Shown here piece after piece: positions 7,807-14,962 of a stretch of 42,013 nucleotides of DNA. This DNA comes from Spirochaetae bacterium HGW-Spirochaetae-5 (GTDB taxonomy: Bacteria; Spirochaetota; UBA4802; UBA5550). The notes under the pieces were generated by a model that saw nothing but the letters and a program-made list of their open reading frames with translations, was not told the DNA's origin and did no database searches. Position 1 is the first letter of the stretch. Each line of letters begins with the position of its first letter. Location: positions 1 through 42,013 of the forward strand of contig PGXT01000003.1 in assembly GCA_002839285.1 (NCBI GenBank). Reading direction: 5' to 3'. The position numbers were made by a program, and so were the translations under genes.

Positions 7807-9012
7807 ATGGAACTCTATCTACAAATGGGACATGGCATGATGGATCATGCTAAAACGTTGATTTCAAAATGGGGTGGCGGAACTTGTATATTAAGTCCCA
7901 GAGATATGAAGATTGAACAGATAGAACGCTTCAGCCAAGAAATACATAATTTAAATGGAAAAATTGCAATAGACCCTCAATTCTATCAGCCGTATTCGGA
8001 TCACGATAAACTTACAAATCATTCGTTCTGGCCTGAAAGTTTTGAAACCAGTAATTTCTTTTCAGGTTCGGGTATTAGTGAAATGATAAATGATCTTTTG
8101 AATAATTATAATTTAAAAACACTGTCCGATATATTTATTATCCCGGGCAGATTTACTGACATTATAGATGACGATTGGAAGAAATATAACGATATTCTGA
8201 TAACTGAAGTATTAAAAAAAAATATCAGCACGCCTGTTTATATGACACTAAGTCTTTCATCGGAAGTTATATATTCCGAAGAAATGGTTCATGAACTCCT
8301 TGAACATATTGAAGATTGGAATGTTACCGGTTATTATATTGTTGCGCAACATCCTAAGGATAATTATTTGATAGCAGATGCTTCATGGCTTGCAGGTCTT
8401 ATTGATTTATGTGCCGGTATTAAACTTCTCAATAAAAAAATAATCGTCGGTTATGCAAATCAGCAGCAGCTGTATTTAGCCCTTGCAAAAGTTGATGCAA
8501 TAGCTACAGGTACTTGGCTGAATGTAAGGGCATTTTCTCTTGATAAATTTGAGAAGGCAGAAGAAGATCAGCAGAGCAGACGCTCCACCTGGTATTATTG
8601 TCCACAGTCATTGTCTGAGTATCAAATTCCTTTTATGGATATTGCAAAACGTTCCGGTATAATAGATAATTTAAAAGCTGAATCATTATTTGATTCCAGT
8701 TATGCGGATATCCTTTTCACCGGTGCTCAGCCAACCTCTGTAGAGTTTTCCGAAAGAGAGGCATTTAGACATTATTTGCAATGTCTTCATATTCAGACAG
8801 ATTTAACTCATAAAAATACTTTTGATGAAACTTACTTATATCTAACGCAAATGTTTGATGCTGCGGGTAAGCTTGCATCTTATTTTAAATCACGAGGTGT
8901 TCGTGCAAAGTATAAGGATTTTAGTGATGTTTATGAGGATACTATCTCCGCGCTGGATCTCTTTAAAACAACTCGAGGTATGATTTTTAAGCATAAATGG
9001 AATAGTTTGTGA
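7807..9012 (+). CDS. TIM-barrel protein, possibly tRNA-guanine-transglycosylase/DpdA-like (third gene of operon)
   Basis: This 401-residue protein starts 8 bp after the kinase stop, with GAGG upstream. The sequence alternates strands and helices through about residue 260, as in a TIM barrel. 'GGGTCILSPRDM', 'GKIAIDPQFYQP', 'DIFIIPGRF' and 'AIATGTWLNVRAF' sit where the barrel strands of transglycosylases would lie. The overall pattern recalls tRNA-guanine transglycosylase-like enzymes, including the DNA-modifying DpdA group. The classical DSGGFQ motif and the four-ligand zinc site are not present. A nucleobase-exchange role is therefore a hypothesis. Operon structure ties it to the kinase and the nuclease-like protein. 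Confidence 0.5.
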   Translation: MELYLQMGHGMMDHAKTLISKWGGGTCILSPRDMKIEQIERFSQEIHNLNGKIAIDPQFYQPYSDHDKLTNHSFWPESFETSNFFSGSGISEMINDLLNNYNLKTLSDIFIIPGRFTDIIDDDWKKYNDILITEVLKKNISTPVYMTLSLSSEVIYSEEMVHELLEHIEDWNVTGYYIVAQHPKDNYLIADASWLAGLIDLCAGIKLLNKKIIVGYANQQQLYLALAKVDAIATGTWLNVRAFSLDKFEKAEEDQQSRRSTWYYCPQSLSEYQIPFMDIAKRSGIIDNLKAESLFDSSYADILFTGAQPTSVEFSEREAFRHYLQCLHIQTDLTHKNTFDETYLYLTQMFDAAGKLASYFKSRGVRAKYKDFSDVYEDTISALDLFKTTRGMIFKHKWNSL

Positions 9013-9125
9013 ATATATTTCTAAATACTGTTATTTATTTCATTGAGGTTCGATCTTTTTATCTCCCAGAGGTCTTAAAAGAGAAATAATCATTCCGTGA
9101 ATTTGAAAGCCAGCTTGATGCTACT

Positions 9126-9150
9126 ATTAACGTGTGGTCTATACGTTAAT
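9126..9150. repeat. Inverted repeat ATTAACGT / ACGTTAAT
   Basis: A perfect 8-bp inverted repeat (9126-9133 and 9143-9150) with a 9-base spacer, about 110 bp after the TIM-barrel gene. It could be an operator or a protein-binding site in the candidate origin region. Confidence 0.45.
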
Positions 9151-9540
9151 AAAATAACACAGTTCTACGCATAACAGCAAATTATAAAATATACACTACA
9201 TTTAAAGACAGCTATTTTTTTTATTCTTTGGACCTTCCAGAATATCACTCCCAGTGTAAATTGCATAAAAGTCTTATGAAAAATCTCAAATTATTCACTC
9301 ATGAACTGGGCAAAGAATTTTTTTTATTGTAAAAATACTTGAAAAACTATTTTTTAAAAAAAATTAAAAATAGAACAATGTGTTTTTTCATGATTCTTTA
9401 ACTTTTTTAAATAGTTTCTTCTTTAAAAGCACTTAAAAAATAGAGTCATTGTGACTATTCCAGGTTATATATTATCAATGAGACATAAAAAAAGTGGTTG
9501 ATTAATAATAAAGCGTATTTTATAGTAAAAATTAATAAAG

Positions 9541-9562
9541 AAAGCTCTCTTTTGGAGACTTT
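9541..9562 (+). terminator. Imperfect hairpin followed by T-rich tract
   Basis: AAAG-C-TCTC pairs with GAGA-C-TTT (bulged C on each side) and is followed by TTTCTTATTTTT. It looks like a rho-independent terminator for plus-strand transcripts, more than 500 bp downstream of the kinase operon, so it may end a small RNA instead. Confidence 0.4.
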
Positions 9563-9622
9563 TTCTTATTTTTAAGGGAATTATATAGAGTATGTGAATA
9601 TGATCAAGTCTTAAAAATACAA

Positions 9623-9647
9623 AACCTGAAGCTGGACACTTCAGGTT
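9623..9647. repeat. Hairpin AACCTGAAG / CTTCAGGTT
   Basis: A perfect 9-bp stem with a 7-base loop. No T-run follows on the plus strand. It stands 8 bp before the larger compound inverted repeat at 9656. Confidence 0.55.
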
Positions 9648-9655
9648 AGTATTAC

Positions 9656-9736
9656 GGGTGTTAGCCCGAATTGACAGTCAAATTGTTAATTAGTATATGC
9701 TTCTAAAGCACTACTTCTGTCAATTCGAAAACACCC
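9656..9736. repeat. Compound long inverted repeat (81 bp)
   Basis: The outer arms GGGTGTT (9656-9662) and AACACCC (9730-9736) and the inner arms CGAATTGACAG (9667-9677) and CTGTCAATTCG (9717-9727) are perfect complements: 18 paired bases in a nested arrangement. A small central stem GCTT-CTA-AAGC lies within the loop. It can extrude as a cruciform or fold as RNA. It is a candidate recombination or replication site, or a structured RNA. Confidence 0.65.
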
Positions 9737-9816
9737 AAAATTGTTAAAAATTTATAAAAAAATGGGTGTCAAACTATGCAAAAATTTATCTCCAACAATC
9801 GGTCATATGATCATGT

Positions 9817-9840
9817 AAGGGCGAATAATCATTCGCCCTT
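9817..9840. terminator. Strong 10-bp hairpin upstream of the rep-like gene
   Basis: AAGGGCGAAT (9817-9826) and ATTCGCCCTT (9831-9840) form a perfect stem with a 4-base loop, followed by TATTTA. It looks like a bidirectional terminator or attenuator in the leader of the next gene and may control initiator expression. Confidence 0.6.
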
Positions 9841-9892
9841 TATTTACATAACACCAACCTTCGGCATCAAGTAAGTACAAGGCAAACTTACA

Positions 9893-10771
9893 GTGATCCG
9901 CATCAGTCGTGGAATCATCAAGCTCGCCCGCGGTCAGGGGAGTAATCTTGAGGACTATCGATACTACTGTATTGCACGTCACCACTATGCTCTCCGCTCA
10001 GGGATCTTCTCGCTTGATGAATTCTGCGATCTTTTGCATTCAGAATACGAATATGCCTCACTGCACCGTAAACCGGGCAACGACCGGACACGTTTCAAGC
10101 AGCGTCTTGTTAAAATCATTCAAAAATCAATGCTCTTTGCAGAGCTTCTTGACGGCCGCTACAAGGCCAATTCCGAAAAAGGCTTACTCTCCAGGTATAA
10201 CAAGGGCCATAATAAGTCTATGTGGTACGTATTACCTGATAAAAAAATATTAACATCAAAAAAGGAGTTCTTTGACTTCTGCGTAGGCTCACTACTTGCG
10301 GGGGGCAGATTCCAGGCCAATAAAAACATTGCAGAGCAGTGCGGTGTCTCGGTCAGGAGGATTCAGTTTGCCACATCCCGTAACAGCAAAAACAAAACAT
10401 TTATCAAACGTTACAATTTTTTAGAGGATTTCTCCGGCACTTCAAAAGATGTCGAGAAATTTCGCGCGATTCTTTTCAATGCGCATGGTATTTCATCACC
10501 CCTCCCCCGGAAGACTAAAAAGGGTTGGGTGGTACGGCTTAACGCTCCAAATACTTACAGGGCTAACTTGTTGTGCGGGGTTAAAGGGGACAGGGCACAA
10601 CCACTGGTGGTGAATGTAAGTAAAAAAGAGGAGAGCTGGTTTATACCTGCATTTGAAACGGGTAAGTCGAAATTAGTCTCGGACTATTCTGATGAAAAAC
10701 GCTGGATTTTCAATGACAATGTATACAGCACAAACCGCTATATACAGGACAACAGCAAGTTCATGTCATAA
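9893..10771 (+). CDS. Candidate plasmid replication initiator (HTH protein)
   Basis: This 292-residue basic protein has no ATG near its start. Reading begins after an in-frame stop at 9872-9874, and GTG at 9893 is the first usable start, without a good ribosome binding site. Residues about 142-162 form a helix-turn-helix ('NIAEQCGVSVRRIQFATS'). The N-terminal half is rich in Arg, Lys and aromatics ('RTRFKQRLVKIIQKS'), and the C-terminal part is beta-like. I cannot name a family. The link to replication rests on DNA-binding character, its position after an AT-rich, palindrome-rich region and the absence of any other rep gene on the circle. A transcription regulator is the main alternative. Confidence 0.5.
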   Translation: MIRISRGIIKLARGQGSNLEDYRYYCIARHHYALRSGIFSLDEFCDLLHSEYEYASLHRKPGNDRTRFKQRLVKIIQKSMLFAELLDGRYKANSEKGLLSRYNKGHNKSMWYVLPDKKILTSKKEFFDFCVGSLLAGGRFQANKNIAEQCGVSVRRIQFATSRNSKNKTFIKRYNFLEDFSGTSKDVEKFRAILFNAHGISSPLPRKTKKGWVVRLNAPNTYRANLLCGVKGDRAQPLVVNVSKKEESWFIPAFETGKSKLVSDYSDEKRWIFNDNVYSTNRYIQDNSKFMS

Positions 10772-10789
10772 TATATATTTGTATTTATA

Positions 10790-10802
10790 GTTTTTGTTCA
10801 CC
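10790..10802 (+). repeat. Inverted repeat flanking the thermonuclease gene, left arm
   Basis: GTTTTTGTTCACC matches in reverse complement all 13 bases of positions 11865-11877. It begins 18 bp after the stop codon of the rep-like gene. Confidence 0.6.
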
Positions 10803-11017
10803 CTAAGGGGTATTTGGCCTATAGGATTCCGCCCTTCCCGGCCATGGTTAAGCCCAAATCGTGTTATCGGGATATACAAGCGGATGCTTTTTAAAATGAT
10901 TATTAAGCCTTCAGGTGTTCCAAATCAGCAGGGGTTTTACCGGCAATTTGTGTATTATTTAACAAATTACCTTTATTCGACCGACCAAACCCCTCTGAAA
11001 AAATGGCGGTAATTACA

Positions 11018-11515
11018 ATGCGGTTTAAAATTGGATTATTTTTAATATTATTCTCAATCTTTGCTGCAGCTGCTGAAAAAGCAGTCATCAAACGGATTAT
11101 TGATGGTGATACTATTTCTGTCTTTTCCGGCGGAAAAATATTAAAAATACGCTTAATAGGGATTGATGCCCCAGAAAGTATGGAAAATAAAAAATCTCTT
11201 CGTAATTCAAACATGTCCGGTAAAGATATTAAAACAATAATATCGCAGGGAAAACAGGCTATAGCATTTTTAAAGACTCATCTGAAGAAAGGAGATGTGG
11301 TTTTTCTTGAATTTGATATAGTTAATCATGATAAATACGGCCGGACCCTGGCTTATGTCTATCTTTCCGATGGAAGATTCCTCAATAATTTGATGATTTC
11401 TTCAGGTTATGCCTCCCCTCTTACAATAGCTCCTAACGTAAAATATAAAGATCTTTTTTTAAAATCATTCCAGACTGCCAGGGAGAATAAAATCGGGCTA
11501 TGGGCTGACAAATAG
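11018..11515 (+). CDS. Secreted thermonuclease-like nuclease (SNase family)
   Basis: From the ATG at 11018 the product has 165 residues and begins with a signal peptide ('KIGLFLILFSIFAAAA-EKA'); an in-frame ATG at 11003 would add five residues. The staphylococcal nuclease signature is complete: 'IIDGDTI' and 'IRLIGIDAPES' give the calcium-binding Asp residues and the catalytic Arg and Glu, and 'HDKYGRTLAYVY' gives the second catalytic Arg. Such enzymes cut DNA and RNA non-specifically outside the cytoplasm and are common on plasmids. Here the gene stands alone between inverted repeats, suggesting that it arrived as a small unit. Confidence 0.92.
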   Translation: MRFKIGLFLILFSIFAAAAEKAVIKRIIDGDTISVFSGGKILKIRLIGIDAPESMENKKSLRNSNMSGKDIKTIISQGKQAIAFLKTHLKKGDVVFLEFDIVNHDKYGRTLAYVYLSDGRFLNNLMISSGYASPLTIAPNVKYKDLFLKSFQTARENKIGLWADK

Positions 11516-11590
11516 TACTTTTTTTTGGCTGGTCTTGATATTTTTTCAAAAATATTCAGAATTCCATAGTTTCTAATTTATAGACTTAGA

Positions 11591-11601
11591 GTTTTTGTTC
11601 A
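11591..11601 (+). repeat. Direct partial copy of the flanking repeat
   Basis: GTTTTTGTTCA repeats the first 11 bases of the left arm at 10790, in the same orientation, 75 bp after the thermonuclease stop codon. Confidence 0.5.
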
Positions 11602-11696
11602 TGGGGTCTTTTTAAAATTTCACGAAAATGATAAATTTTATGGAGTTTCGGTTAAATCAATTAAAACTTGATCTATCCTTTATCTCTGCGGTGTAA

Positions 11697-11789
11697 AATG
11701 AGTTTGAAAGTTTCATTCTGGCAAGATATAAAGCATTAAAAAAAGTTTCAGCAGCTCTTGTAATGGCATTTGAACAAAAAATCAATTAA
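11697..11789 (+). pseudogene. Possible gene remnant (30 codons)
   Basis: After an in-frame TAA, 30 codons without a start give a protein-like string containing 'LARYKALKKVSAALVMAFEQ', then a stop. The composition resembles a C-terminal amphipathic helix of a real protein. It may be the tail of a decayed gene; no family can be named. Confidence 0.25.
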
Positions 11790-11864
11790 TATGGTTTAGT
11801 TCATAATGTTCCATTAAGCTTTTCTATAATAGGTAAAATTCATCCGGGATGAATTAAAAAGACA

Positions 11865-11877
11865 GGTGAACAAAAAC
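11865..11877 (-). repeat. Inverted repeat flanking the thermonuclease gene, right arm
   Basis: GGTGAACAAAAAC is the exact reverse complement of 10790-10802. Together the arms enclose a ~1.09 kb segment with the thermonuclease gene. No target duplication was seen beside either arm. Confidence 0.6.
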
Positions 11878-12095
11878 ACTAAACATCCGGAAGCACATCT
11901 CTCCATAATGTTTAAAATATTAAATAATGTCTTCTCGCCAGACCAATAAAAGAATGTAACTTTAAATTACTGTTCTTATCTAAAATTAATTAAATCTGTA
12001 TAAGTCTGTCATCCAATTGTTTAAATCAAATATAAATAAATTCTGTGGAAATACATATTTAAAAAATATAATGATAATCTTAAGATGGTGAAAAC

Positions 12096-13232
12096 ATGAA
12101 ATTCTCGAATAAATCCTATTTTATTACTATACCAGTTTTAGTAATACTTATTGCCGGCGGTTTAAAATACAGTACAGGAAGCAGCGGAATTCAGTTCGGC
12201 AATACCGGGGTATCTCCGGTGAAATCTGAAGCCGAATCGGCAAAAGCATTTGAAACACAGAATGTATTCAGAAAAATATTCAGCCAGAATAAAGACTCGG
12301 TTGTATTTATAACAACCGAACAATTAGTAAAAGTCCGGAATCCGTTTTTTGATGATCCTGTGATGAGAGAATTTTTCGGTAGAGAAAACGGTTCAAAAGT
12401 ACAGAAACGGACAGGTCTCGGGACAGGTTTTATCATTTCAGAAGACGGGTATATCTGCACAAATCATCATGTAATCAATGGCGTGGATAAAGTTGTTGTT
12501 AATATAAACGGTAAAAACTATGAGGCAAAAATAATAGGTTCAGACGAAAGAACAGACCTTGCCCTTCTTAAAATAAACCCGAAAAGTAAACTCTCCCCTG
12601 TATATTTCGGTGATTCAGATAAAGTTCAAGTTGGCGACTGGGCAATCGCGATAGGTAATCCCTTCGGGCTTGATAAGACATTTACAGTAGGTGTAATAAG
12701 TGCAACAGGTAGACGTGACGTTGATTTTATGGGGGGATCACATCTCCAGACAGATGCGTCAATCAATCCCGGCAATTCAGGGGGGCCCTTAATCAATATA
12801 TACGGGGAGGTTATCGGTATAAACCGGATGATCTACTCAAAAAGCGGCGGATATATGGGGATCGGATTTGCAATTCCGATGAATACAGCCAAATCGATAC
12901 TAACTCAGCTTCAGAAAAATAAAAAAGTAAAAAGAGGCTATCTTGGTGTTAACATTGTCCCGGTTTCAGAAGAGGATGCCAAACAGATGGGGCTTGAAAA
13001 TAACCAGGGAGCTTTTGTCGGGGATGTCGTAAACGGCAGTCCGGCTGAATCCGGCGGAATGATGGTTGGCGATGTAATTGTGCAGATTAACAATAGAAAC
13101 ATAACTGAAGTTAATGAGTTATTTCAGGCAATAGAGGAAGCTGCTATAGGGGATACTATCACAGTTACAGTATGGCGTCATGGTGAATTAAAAAAACTCT
13201 ATATCAACATCAAAGAAAGGCCGGGTAATTAA
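12096..13232 (+). CDS. HtrA/DegP-family periplasmic serine protease with one PDZ domain
   Basis: This 378-residue protein degrades or refolds damaged envelope proteins. An N-terminal signal/anchor helix (about 9-25) is followed by a linker and a trypsin-like domain with the full catalytic triad: His125 in 'CTNHHVING', Asp154 in 'RTDLALLK' and Ser228 in 'NPGNSGGPL'. One PDZ domain occupies about 280-370 ('RGYLGVNIVPV', 'SPAESGGMMVGDVIVQINN'). With one PDZ it resembles DegS or short HtrA forms. The uncleaved-looking N-terminus suggests a membrane anchor. Transcription appears to end at the strong hairpin 13278-13321. Confidence 0.95.
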   Translation: MKFSNKSYFITIPVLVILIAGGLKYSTGSSGIQFGNTGVSPVKSEAESAKAFETQNVFRKIFSQNKDSVVFITTEQLVKVRNPFFDDPVMREFFGRENGSKVQKRTGLGTGFIISEDGYICTNHHVINGVDKVVVNINGKNYEAKIIGSDERTDLALLKINPKSKLSPVYFGDSDKVQVGDWAIAIGNPFGLDKTFTVGVISATGRRDVDFMGGSHLQTDASINPGNSGGPLINIYGEVIGINRMIYSKSGGYMGIGFAIPMNTAKSILTQLQKNKKVKRGYLGVNIVPVSEEDAKQMGLENNQGAFVGDVVNGSPAESGGMMVGDVIVQINNRNITEVNELFQAIEEAAIGDTITVTVWRHGELKKLYINIKERPGN

Positions 13233-13277
13233 TCAAAAAGTTAAAGTATTCATTAAAAAATAAATGCTTTAAATAAT

Positions 13278-13321
13278 TATTTCTCTATGGGCAATTTCTT
13301 AAATTTACCCATAGAGAAATA
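13278..13321. terminator. Long perfect hairpin downstream of htrA
   Basis: TATTTCTCTATGGG (13278-13291) pairs perfectly with CCCATAGAGAAATA (13308-13321): a 14-bp stem with a 16-base loop, starting 45 bp after the protease stop codon. It lacks a following T-run, but the arm itself ends in AAATA. Terminator or mRNA-stabilising hairpin. Confidence 0.65.
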
Positions 13322-13470
13322 TTAAATTGTAACATTAATCCTGAAGCAAGCATCATATTTTATTCAATCCGCTTAACAGCTAATTTAGATATAAATCTAT
13401 TACTATGTAAAATTGCACTAATAATGCCATGGCACAGCTGCGCGGTTATAACATTACAGGGGTAAAAATA

Positions 13471-13908
13471 ATGAACAGAAATTTAATAGCCGTAAAGTCC
13501 GGGCTTCTCTCTCTGTTGGCAGTGATTCTATTCACAGGTGTGAATGTCTCGGCTAACGAAAATAATTCCAGTGTCCGGAATTCTCCTTCGAATGAAATTA
13601 TAAAACTGACAATCAACCGGTCTAATCTAATAATGTATCCGGGCGGCAGTTTTCAACTGATAGCATCTGCTATTGATAATAAAGGGAAAAAAATTGCAGT
13701 CACTCCATCATGGAAAATAAAGAGCGAGGTTCCGTCGTTCGGTGAAATTGATAAAACTGAAGGAGACAGGGTTATTTTTAACGCACTTACCTCCGGCTGC
13801 GGTTCATTAATAGCTGTTTATAATAATGTAGAGGCGGAAGTTCATGTTGAAATATTTAAACCGGGTCATTCAAACAAACAGCTTCATAAGCAAAAGAAGC
13901 AGCAGTAA
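13471..13908 (+). CDS. Exported Ig-like (BIG2-type) domain protein
   Basis: The ATG at 13471 is preceded by CAGGGG and begins a typical signal peptide ('SGLLSLLAVILFTGVNVSA-NEN'); an upstream ATG at 13429 would bury it. The mature part of the 145-residue protein holds one domain ('IKLTINRSNLIMYPGGSF...PSWKIKS...GSLIAVYNNVEAEVHVEI') with the strand pattern of bacterial Ig-like group 2 domains, and a His/Lys/Gln-rich tail. These domains mediate surface or wall attachment. It precedes a polysaccharide deacetylase by 31 bp and probably shares its transcript. Confidence 0.75.
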   Translation: MNRNLIAVKSGLLSLLAVILFTGVNVSANENNSSVRNSPSNEIIKLTINRSNLIMYPGGSFQLIASAIDNKGKKIAVTPSWKIKSEVPSFGEIDKTEGDRVIFNALTSGCGSLIAVYNNVEAEVHVEIFKPGHSNKQLHKQKKQQ

Positions 13909-13939
13909 ATAAAATATAAAAAGATAAAGAGAGTACCCT

Positions 13940-14941
13940 GTGAAAAAAAGAGTTTTCAGAATTGTTGCTTCCTTCATGTTATTTTTTATTTTTGCCGCAC
14001 CTTCATACTCAAAAAATGTATATATTCTCTGTTATCATGCTTTTCTTGACAAGAAAGATCCCTATTCTATAACCGTTGATCAGTTCAGGGATCAGCTTAA
14101 TAAACTGAAAAACAGCGGATTTACCTTCGTTGCGTTTGAAGATGTTATTAATGACAAGGTTACAGGCAACAAAAATATCCTCATAAGCATAGATGACGGT
14201 AATCATTCGGTTTATCAGACATACTATTCAGTATTGAAACCGATGGGGATCAGGCCGATTCTCGGGATTTACCCCGCGATAATCGGCAGAGTAAAATATG
14301 CCATGAACTGGGACCAGGTAAAACAGCTTTCTGATGAAGGGTGCTATATCGCCTCTCACGGATATCATCATATGTTTTTATCTCAGAAATATTATAATGA
14401 AGATCCCGTCAGTTTTAAAAAAGAGATTTATTTATCAAAGAAGATACTCGAAGAAAAACTTAACCGTAAGATAGAAACAATGCTGTACCCTTTTGGTGTT
14501 AACAGCGAAATAGCTTTAAGTGAACTTAAAAATGCCGGCTATAAATACGGCATGACAATAGATCAGGGAGTAACTCCCCTGCCCGTCAGAGATAATTTTC
14601 AGATTCACCGGTATCTTATGACAAAGCCGGGATTAAAAAGTGTAATCGCAAATATTATCAGACATGCTGATACAGCTTCAAAAGATACAGCTCTTCAGAA
14701 CAGCAGAGAAACAGATTTAACATTAACAAGCGATGGTTCCATTTTCAACTATCCTGAAAGAATAAATAAATTTTTAACAGGTGCTTTAGAATTAAATTTA
14801 AAGAATCCGCCTGAAAAAACAATCAGTGTAAAACACAAAGACGTGAAGCAAAAATCACGAAAAAATTCAGCTTCCATAAATAAAAATAAAATAGCAGCTA
14901 AAACTGAGAAGAAAGCACAGAAGAAAAAAAAGGCGGTGTGA
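13940..14941 (+). CDS. Exported polysaccharide deacetylase (NodB/CE4-like)
   Basis: This 333-residue protein starts at a GTG after GAGAGTACCCT and carries a signal peptide. The NodB fold is shown by the opening 'VYILCYHAF', the metal/base motif 'ISIDDGN' (canonical TFDDG) and the zinc-binding 'SHGYHHMF' (His-x3-His pattern). 'MLYPFG' and 'IHRY' match later motifs. It removes acetyl groups from N-acetylated sugars, in peptidoglycan or an exopolysaccharide. The C-terminal ~50 residues are a Lys-rich tail that could bind polyanions. It follows the Ig-like gene and converges on the GH18 gene. Confidence 0.9.
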   Translation: MKKRVFRIVASFMLFFIFAAPSYSKNVYILCYHAFLDKKDPYSITVDQFRDQLNKLKNSGFTFVAFEDVINDKVTGNKNILISIDDGNHSVYQTYYSVLKPMGIRPILGIYPAIIGRVKYAMNWDQVKQLSDEGCYIASHGYHHMFLSQKYYNEDPVSFKKEIYLSKKILEEKLNRKIETMLYPFGVNSEIALSELKNAGYKYGMTIDQGVTPLPVRDNFQIHRYLMTKPGLKSVIANIIRHADTASKDTALQNSRETDLTLTSDGSIFNYPERINKFLTGALELNLKNPPEKTISVKHKDVKQKSRKNSASINKNKIAAKTEKKAQKKKKAV

Positions 14942-14962
14942 ATAATTTAAAGAGATCGAGGT

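Larger units (their letters stand above)
9013..9892. other. AT-rich intergenic region with many hairpins, candidate origin/regulatory region
   Basis: About 880 bp without a convincing gene. Runs of A and T dominate 9180-9600. Several inverted repeats are listed separately (9126, 9541, 9623, 9656 and 9817). The stretch lies directly upstream of the candidate replication gene at 9893. AT-richness plus palindromes fit an origin of replication, but no repeated iteron or clear DnaA box was found. Confidence 0.45.
11516..12095. other. Non-coding boundary between plasmid backbone and envelope-gene block
   Basis: This stretch of 580 bp holds two of the GTTTTTGTTCA-type repeats, a short remnant reading frame (11697-11789) and otherwise AT-rich sequence with no recognisable gene. 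The first gene of the chromosomal-type block (htrA) follows at 12096. Confidence 0.5.

Noticed and set aside
9656-9736. Integron attC site
   Set aside because: The outer arms do not match the RYYYAAC/GTTRRRY core sites and no integron-type integrase insertion was seen in either recombinase.
9013-9892. CRISPR array or iteron array
   Set aside because: No regularly spaced repeat units occur; only single inverted repeats and A/T runs are present.
10794-11012. 72-codon frame between the rep-like gene and the thermonuclease
   Set aside because: It has no ribosome binding site, an unnatural composition and overlaps the thermonuclease start region. It begins inside the flanking repeat.
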